A stretch of DNA of 64,000 nt from Stictocephala bisonia (taxonomy: Eukaryota; Arthropoda; Insecta; Hemiptera; Membracidae): the NCBI GenBank assembly GCA_035578905.1, contig JAQJVL010000001.1, positions 3,092,001 to 3,156,000 of the forward strand, read 5' to 3'. Positions 58,728-64,000 of the stretch are shown piece by piece; position 1 is the first letter of the stretch, and each line of letters begins with the position of its first letter. Below the pieces are notes generated by a model. It searched no databases. It was not told the DNA's origin and saw only the letters and a list, made by a program, of their open reading frames with translations. Both the position numbers and the translations under genes were made by a program.

Positions 58728-59270
58728 AACAGATGATTGAAGAAACATGCAGTGCTTCATTTTTGGCAATTAATGAACTTCATAGACACTGTTACACAAG
58801 AGGAGGACTCCACTTTAACACATATGGTAAAAAGGTAATAGCAAACATGATAAAAGATGCTATTAGCAATAATTCACCAAGAAATACAATTTTAAATGAA
58901 CGCAATCCTGTAGCCAAAACACCATCCAAAGCAAATAACGAAAGCATCAAGATTGTGGAAAATGACATGGAACATGCCCATTGTATTTCTAGAGATCTGC
59001 AAATGAGTGCAGGTGTTGCTGTGGCATTTCGTAAACAGTTTGGACTACTTGTAGATTCGGACCACCTATATGATATCTTAACTGTAAAAAAGTGTTAAAA
59101 TGGACCAACAATTTTTTTATTAATAACAAAACTTCTCTACTTTAATAAAACTTCCCTGCAAAATTATAACCTTGCTTTTGACTACCTTATAGACAATTTT
59201 CAAAATAGAAACCCAATAAAATTAAAATGCCTCCGATGGACTATGAGAGGGAATGTACCTGTAGCCCATA
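58728..59270 (+). pseudogene. SGNH C-terminal block plus macro domain
   Basis: The frame 58733-59098 starts with the end of the SGNH domain: RGGLHFNTYGKK, with the catalytic His at 58811-58813. The Asp usually two residues before the Leu-His is Gly here. After a polar linker comes AHCISRDLQMSAGVAVAF then RKQFG (about 58974-59045), the signature of macro (ADP-ribose binding) domains of the OARD1/C6orf130 type. Past an in-frame TAA at 59096 the same frame continues with IFLLITKLLYFNKTSLQNYN, matching the later LITK block of that family, to about 59270. In known proteins these domains bind or remove ADP-ribose; here it is decayed. Confidence 0.65.
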
Positions 59271-59499
59271 AATAAAAAAAATAATCATTCAAAATATTAC
59301 AAACTTCAGAACCAAAACTGTTATTGTAGTGTGTGAAAAAATTAATTCTGGAGTGTTAAAATGGCCTTACATATGGACAATTTAAGAGTAAATTACATGA
59401 TGTTGTGTCTGTTACGACTCATAAAGTCGTAACACACCTTCTCTTCAACAAGTCCAATTAAAACACAAGACATGTCTTTATTTATCAATATTATAAATA

Positions 59500-60815
59500 C
59501 TACTGTACATAAGGATAATATTTTAGAGGTAAACAATTTCAATGCTAAAAATATTGATCATATTCTACCAAAATATTGGGGGATTGCAATCATCCACAGA
59601 TTACTTTGTCTGAAATTAAACATAATGTATTAGTGATTACTGAACACAAAATGACTAAGCCAATTAAACAAACACTCAATATTAGGGGTATATTGTTTAT
59701 ACGTTGGGTAGTTATGCGCGTAACAAAAGTATCGGAGGTGGAGTTGTTATTCTGACAGAAAAATCAGTTGAATTAAAAAAAGTTGTTTTCCTAGAAATTG
59801 AGAATTTCTTATGTCACAGTTTCTAAATATTTTTTGTAGAATATAATAATACATTAAGAATATATTAATAAGTTTTCTTTTAAACAATTCAAAATATTAG
59901 AAAAACCCAATCAAGATTAATAAGAGGGACTCCATCGCTAACCTTAATTTAATTCAGGAATTTATATCTAAAAAATATTCAAACATTATAACTAAGGGTG
60001 ATATAAACATACATTTTTTAGAGAATAATAAAAGTTCTGTTCAACGGTGTAATATGCTAACAAGTCCCTAAATTACGTAACACTAAAATCAAACTTTTCA
60101 AACCCCCCTCCCCCCATGTAATGAACTTGTAACAGTAATACTAAACCCCCCTAAAAAATTACTTAACACTGTCACTACCCCCTCACAATTTTGTCATCTC
60201 CTATCATGCATGTTTTGATTTATGATAAAGTAATTGTTCAAACCTTGATCCGTTTCTTTTCTAATGTGGGGGAGCAATAATTACTAATTTTAGTTGGGGA
60301 TAAACAAAGAAATTTAGTGAATGAATTTAAACAAATTGTTGAGGTTTAATAGTTACATAACGCTGCATTGAACCCCCTACCCCCTTCTGTAACGGTGTAT
60401 AATGCTGCCAAAAAACCTCTCTCCCCTTTCAGGCGTTTCGTAATTTAGGGACGGCCCCTTACTCGTTTACTTTCCCATCAGAATTACAGAAGGCACCGAA
60501 AGCTGTTTAGACAATATCTTTACTAATATCAGCAAAAATTTAGTACATGTGACATGGAATCTGATTCAACTTACAGACCATGTTAGGCAGCTATTAGAAA
60601 TTACTACTACTGAAGACATAAATTTAATGTTTACTATGTCTAAATATTCTAGAAAGTTCAGTGACTAATATAAATAAATTTAAACAGTCACTTCAGACTG
60701 AGACTTGGTCACAAGTATACATGGCTCCTGTAGAAACTAAATATGACACTTTTAGCAATATTTTTTCATATTACTTCAACTTACACTTTCCTGTTGTACT
60801 CACTAATGTTGGCGC
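59500..60815 (+). pseudogene. LINE APE endonuclease remnant
   Basis: In shifting frames: YQNIGGLQSS, then EIKHNVLVITEHKM (about 59600-59655, with the conserved Glu of the TE block), then SIGGGVVILTEKS (about 59727), then KGDINIHFLENN (about 60000-60030, the GDxN block). After a nested MITE come TESCLDNIFTNI and LTDHVRQLL (SDH-like block) and the W/F-rich linker with TETWSQVYMAP and FNLHFPVVL. Block order matches APE-type non-LTR retrotransposon ORF2. Numerous frameshifts. Confidence 0.72.
60064..60452. mobile_element. 389-bp MITE nested in the LINE
   Basis: Ends GTCCCTAAATTACG (60064-60077) and CGTAATTTAGGGAC (60439-60452) are perfect 14-bp inverted repeats. The interior is rich in C/G runs and has no frame. 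The LINE endonuclease reading is interrupted here and resumes on the other side. Confidence 0.8.
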
Positions 60816-60816
60816 T

Positions 60817-61017
60817 GAAATTATGTGCACCAGAGTTTGAAGGTTATTTTCTAAGGAACTAAGAGGCCTACGAAAAATCCAATCTCACCATTGTTTTCCT
60901 CCTTTAGTTTTATTTAATTGTATAACAAAACAAGGAAAACAATGGTATGATTAGATTGTTTGTAGACATCTTTTTTTCTTTAAAAGACAACCTTCAAACT
61001 CGGGTGCACATAATTTC
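60817..61017. mobile_element. 201-bp hairpin MITE nested in the LINE
   Basis: Ends GAAATTATGTGCACCAGAGT and (reverse complement) GAAATTATGTGCACCCGAGT, with inverted similarity running to the centre (CCATTGTTTTCCT/AGGAAAACAATGG). Inserted in the endonuclease-RT linker. Confidence 0.8.
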
Positions 61018-63940
61018 TGTGCTGATAGTAGAAGCTATAGTATTATAAAACCATGGTTTTCAGAAAATCTTAAAACTTAGAAAAATGAAACAATTTACTT
61101 GTCAAAATTATAAGCTAAAGAACAGAGGAATAAAAATGACTAAATTTGTACTGTAAGGCTAAAATAAACATTATAGAAAACCCTAATAGAGGAAAAACGA
61201 AAGATCCACGAGAAAAAATAAAAAAAATTTTCAAATATCACAGTCTATATGTAAATTGTAATTGTAAAATAGGGATTAGTGAAAATAAATATAAAAGTAT
61301 TGCAATTGAAATTAACGATAAGGAATAAACAAATCCAATAAAATATGTAATATTTTTAATAATTACTACTCCAATATAGTATATATGGAAATATTGTCTA
61401 AACTGTTTAACACTTATAAACACTGTAACGAAGTATCATTCTGAAAAAAATAAGTGACTGTGCTTTAACAACATTTCAGCCAGTTGATGAGAAAGATGTG
61501 GAAAAGATTATTATTAATACTAAAATAAAATAATTTCATTGTTGGGTTTGATGAGATTCCTGCTGTCCTCATTAAAAAAGCTGGGTTAGAACTTGTTAAA
61601 TCTCTGACTCATCTAATCAATTCCTCCTTCATATAAGGAATTTTTCCTTCAAAATTGGAAATCTCTAAAATCAAACCTATTAATAAAACTGGAGACAACT
61701 ATGCATTAGCCCTTAATTACAAATCTTTCGTAAAAATTACGAATCAGGTAATTGAAATCTGTCATATTGAAGTAGTTGACGGGCCGGGCGCAACCCCCCT
61801 CCCAGTAGCTTCCTATAATTGCCGGTCAAGGTCAGGGACGATCTGTCAGTTTCCTGCGGCACGTCTATCTATGCCTACCTACCCTCGCGTAGTAAATTTT
61901 ACGATAGTTTTGTGAATGAGTGATTTTTCTTTCTCATATTAAATTTTGGGATTTATTTATTCTTTTTATTTATATTTATTGGTATTTATTAATTATATAT
62001 ATTATTTTATATATATTTATTGGGATTTATCTTTATTCTTCATATTTCTTTCTCATATTAAATTCCCATGCGTTTTGGGAATACCCGACAATCCCGGCCA
62101 AGCCCCACCACCAGGAACGAGGAAAGTGTGTTTTTATTGCCCTTCAAACTTGAGAAGAATGACCACTACCTACTGTAAGCATTGTAATCATGCAATATGT
62201 GTTCAACATAAAGCTACAACTTGTGTTGCATGCAATGAAGGACATTGAGCAATTTTATGAACTACAAACGATCTGTAACTTGATGGTTCCACCTAATTAT
62301 GAGTTTTTTGCAAAATAATAAAAAAAATATGTTTTTTTACTAGTATCTATAATAAACTTTTTGATTTTTGTCATAATTATGGAAAATAAAATAATTTTGG
62401 TTATTTTTTGTTTTTTTTCGAAACCCTTACATATTGTAGCTTAAATTGAAAGCATCGGAAAAAATATTTATAGGATACATATAGTCATTAATATACTATT
62501 ATTCTTATTAAATTCTAGTTATATAATGCCCATACTATGTAAACATAGGTTTAAATCAATTATCTTGGTGTAAAATCAATACTTAAAAAAAAAAACAAAG
62601 ATAGTAGTAAATTTTACGATAGTTTTGTGAATACGTGACTCTAAAATATGTTTTGTAATCAAGGGTTAATTAACCTCTTACTATCTTATTATATATACTA
62701 TATGCTGCCTGTGATATCTAAAATATACGAGAAAGTTATACATAACCAATTGATTAACTTTATTGAAAGCTATCTATGGTAACAGAATTCACGGAGTCCA
62801 TTATACAATGTATAGACGATAAAAAAAATTAAGCAGGTATATTTTTAGACATTAGTAAAAGCATGTCATTCTAATCCCATAAAAAATTACTATAAAAATT
62901 AAATTGACTTGCTATAAAAAAAACAGCTTATTATTTGCTAGAATCATACTTGTCAGAAAGGAAACAGTTTATGGAAATCCCTAATTATAATCATAAAAAT
63001 ATCCTTTCTTATTGTAGATCCTAACTAACATTAATAAAACATGGAGTCCCCCTAGGATCAATACTTGGGCCTCTATTATTCATTTGTTACCTTGTAAATG
63101 TCTCTATACTAAATAGTTCAAATATACTATTTTATGCCGATGGTGCAAACGTGCTAGTTACTACAAAATCTAATGAGAATATTGAAGCAAAAGCCAGCAC
63201 AAATGTTTACAAATTAGCTAATTTCTTTAACCAGATTTATTTACTTTTGAACCCTAATAAAACAAACTTCATGGTTTTTAATACATGCCAAACTGAAATA
63301 CCAATTCAACCCAATTTTAAAATAGAAACTAAAAGTGTTCTTAAAAAATCAGAAGCAAAATTTCTTAGTCTCCACATTGACAATAATCTTACTTGTAATT
63401 TGCATATTGAAAAAATTACATAAAAATTATCTTCCGGACTATATGCAAAAGTAAATTGAAAAATTATGTGCTGAAAAGACCCTAAAAGTGATTTATTTTG
63501 CACACATCCATTCGAGAATTTCATTTGGCATATCAGTATATGGAGCTACATCCAGAAAAAATTTAGAAACCATTTTTAAAATAAAAAAAAGAGCGATAGA
63601 ACTACAAAACCAGTGAACAAATATTTCATTTCCCTAAATATTCAAAAAAATCTATGCATTTTATATACTGGAAACAGTTTTAACAGTTAAGAAGAATTTC
63701 TCAAAATTAAGGTTATTGGGAGTATTCCATAACTAGAATACATAATGAATTAAAAATAGTAAATCATAATTTGGAGTTTTATAAAAAGAAGACACAGTAT
63801 TAGGGTTCAAAACTGTTTAACAGATTACCAACTGACATTAAAAATGAGCCAAACCTATCTAAATTTTAAAACATTTATCATCAGCAAGGCTCCATATTCT
63901 TTGAAATAACTGTGAAATTAATTTGAACCTAAAATATTTT
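61018..63940 (+). pseudogene. LINE reverse transcriptase remnant
   Basis: Block 1 (about 61545-61720): FDEIPAVLIKKAGLELV, LTHLINSSF, GIFPSKLEISKIKPINK, TGD...NYK, the N-terminal fingers of LINE RT. The reading stops at a nested piggyBac remnant and resumes near 62700 with LPVISKIYEKVIHNQLINF. Then AGIFLDISKS, YLLESYLSERKQF, GVPLGSILGPLLF (63043) and LFYADGANVLV, where the catalytic YADD is YADG (63133-63144). Downstream: LNPNKTNFMVF, FLSLHIDNNLTCNLH, RISFGISVYGATSRKNLETI and finally GSKLFNRLPTDIKNEPNLSK near 63810-63870. Multiple stops and frameshifts. The 3'UTR would lie past the window edge. Confidence 0.82.
61713..62669 (+). mobile_element. piggyBac remnant nested in the LINE
   Basis: The frame ending at 62248 carries the C-terminal cysteine-rich domain of piggyBac transposases: RKVCFYC, then CKHC, ICVQH, CVAC (C-x2-C-x11-C-x2-C-x4-C-x2-H-x4-C-x2-C). 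The catalytic DDD core is absent. The right end ATGTTTTGTAATCAAGGG before TTAA (62666-62669) reads CCCTTGATTACAAAACAT inward, a plausible piggyBac tip. The left end is not clear. Direct copies of TAGTAAATTTTACGATAG occur at 61890 and 62605, and a second short direct repeat (TTTCTTTCTCATATTAAAT) at about 61928 and 62045. Confidence 0.65.
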
Positions 63941-64000
63941 GTTTAGTTTGATTTTTGACAATTTATATGTCTCTGTTAGGTTCAGTCTTTTGAAAATGCA

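Overview
The window reads as AT-rich insect nuclear DNA, probably hemipteran. Evidence: one intron-containing animal transporter gene, non-LTR retrotransposon, piggyBac and tRNA-SINE remnants, many MITE/foldback elements, and short TTAGG-type tracts typical of arthropod telomere repeats. No bacterial operon, phage or CRISPR signal is present. The order-level assignment is an inference.

Only one ordinary host coding segment is convincing: the first coding exon of an SLC46-like major facilitator transporter (48851-49850, minus strand), which ends at a clear GTAAGC splice donor. I cannot find its remaining exons, so much of the sequence to the left may be a very long intron or the gene may be incomplete.

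The left and middle parts (1-42 kb) are dominated by tandem repeats. There is a 104-bp satellite (11.05-13.66 kb), a 130-bp satellite (26.53-29.63 kb) abutting a 32-bp satellite (29.65-30.25 kb), a 28/36-bp array (31.45-32.33 kb), a 37-bp array (33.45-34.87 kb), a 72-bp array with 144-bp higher order (35.67-36.82 kb, with diverged copies at 37.69-37.97 kb), and a 19-bp array (40.10-42.04 kb). A GT-rich minisatellite of about 31 bp recurs at about ten separate sites in both orientations. These arrays produce most of the long open frames in the window, and I do not consider those frames genes. Between them lie foldback/MITE elements (836-1445, 6812-7227, 15975-16556, 23835-24709 and others), two copies of one tRNA-derived SINE, and old LINE fragments.

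Two long inverted repeats (9661-9966 and 21199-21426) carry hammerhead-ribozyme-like cores in both arms. More decayed relatives lie at 44.0-44.7, 47.15 and 50.55-50.75 kb. They resemble the ribozyme-bearing repeats of Penelope-like elements or retrozymes.

The right part (56.99-63.9 kb) is a decayed LINE in plus orientation. Its order is unusual: a SENP8/Ulp1-like C48 protease domain, an SGNH hydrolase domain, a macro (ADP-ribose) domain, an APE endonuclease and a reverse transcriptase. At least four younger elements are nested in it: a TIR element with a 10-bp target-site duplication, two MITEs and a piggyBac remnant. A second SENP8-like fragment sits at 55.17 kb inside a TTAA-flanked element that also holds a SINE and a minisatellite block.
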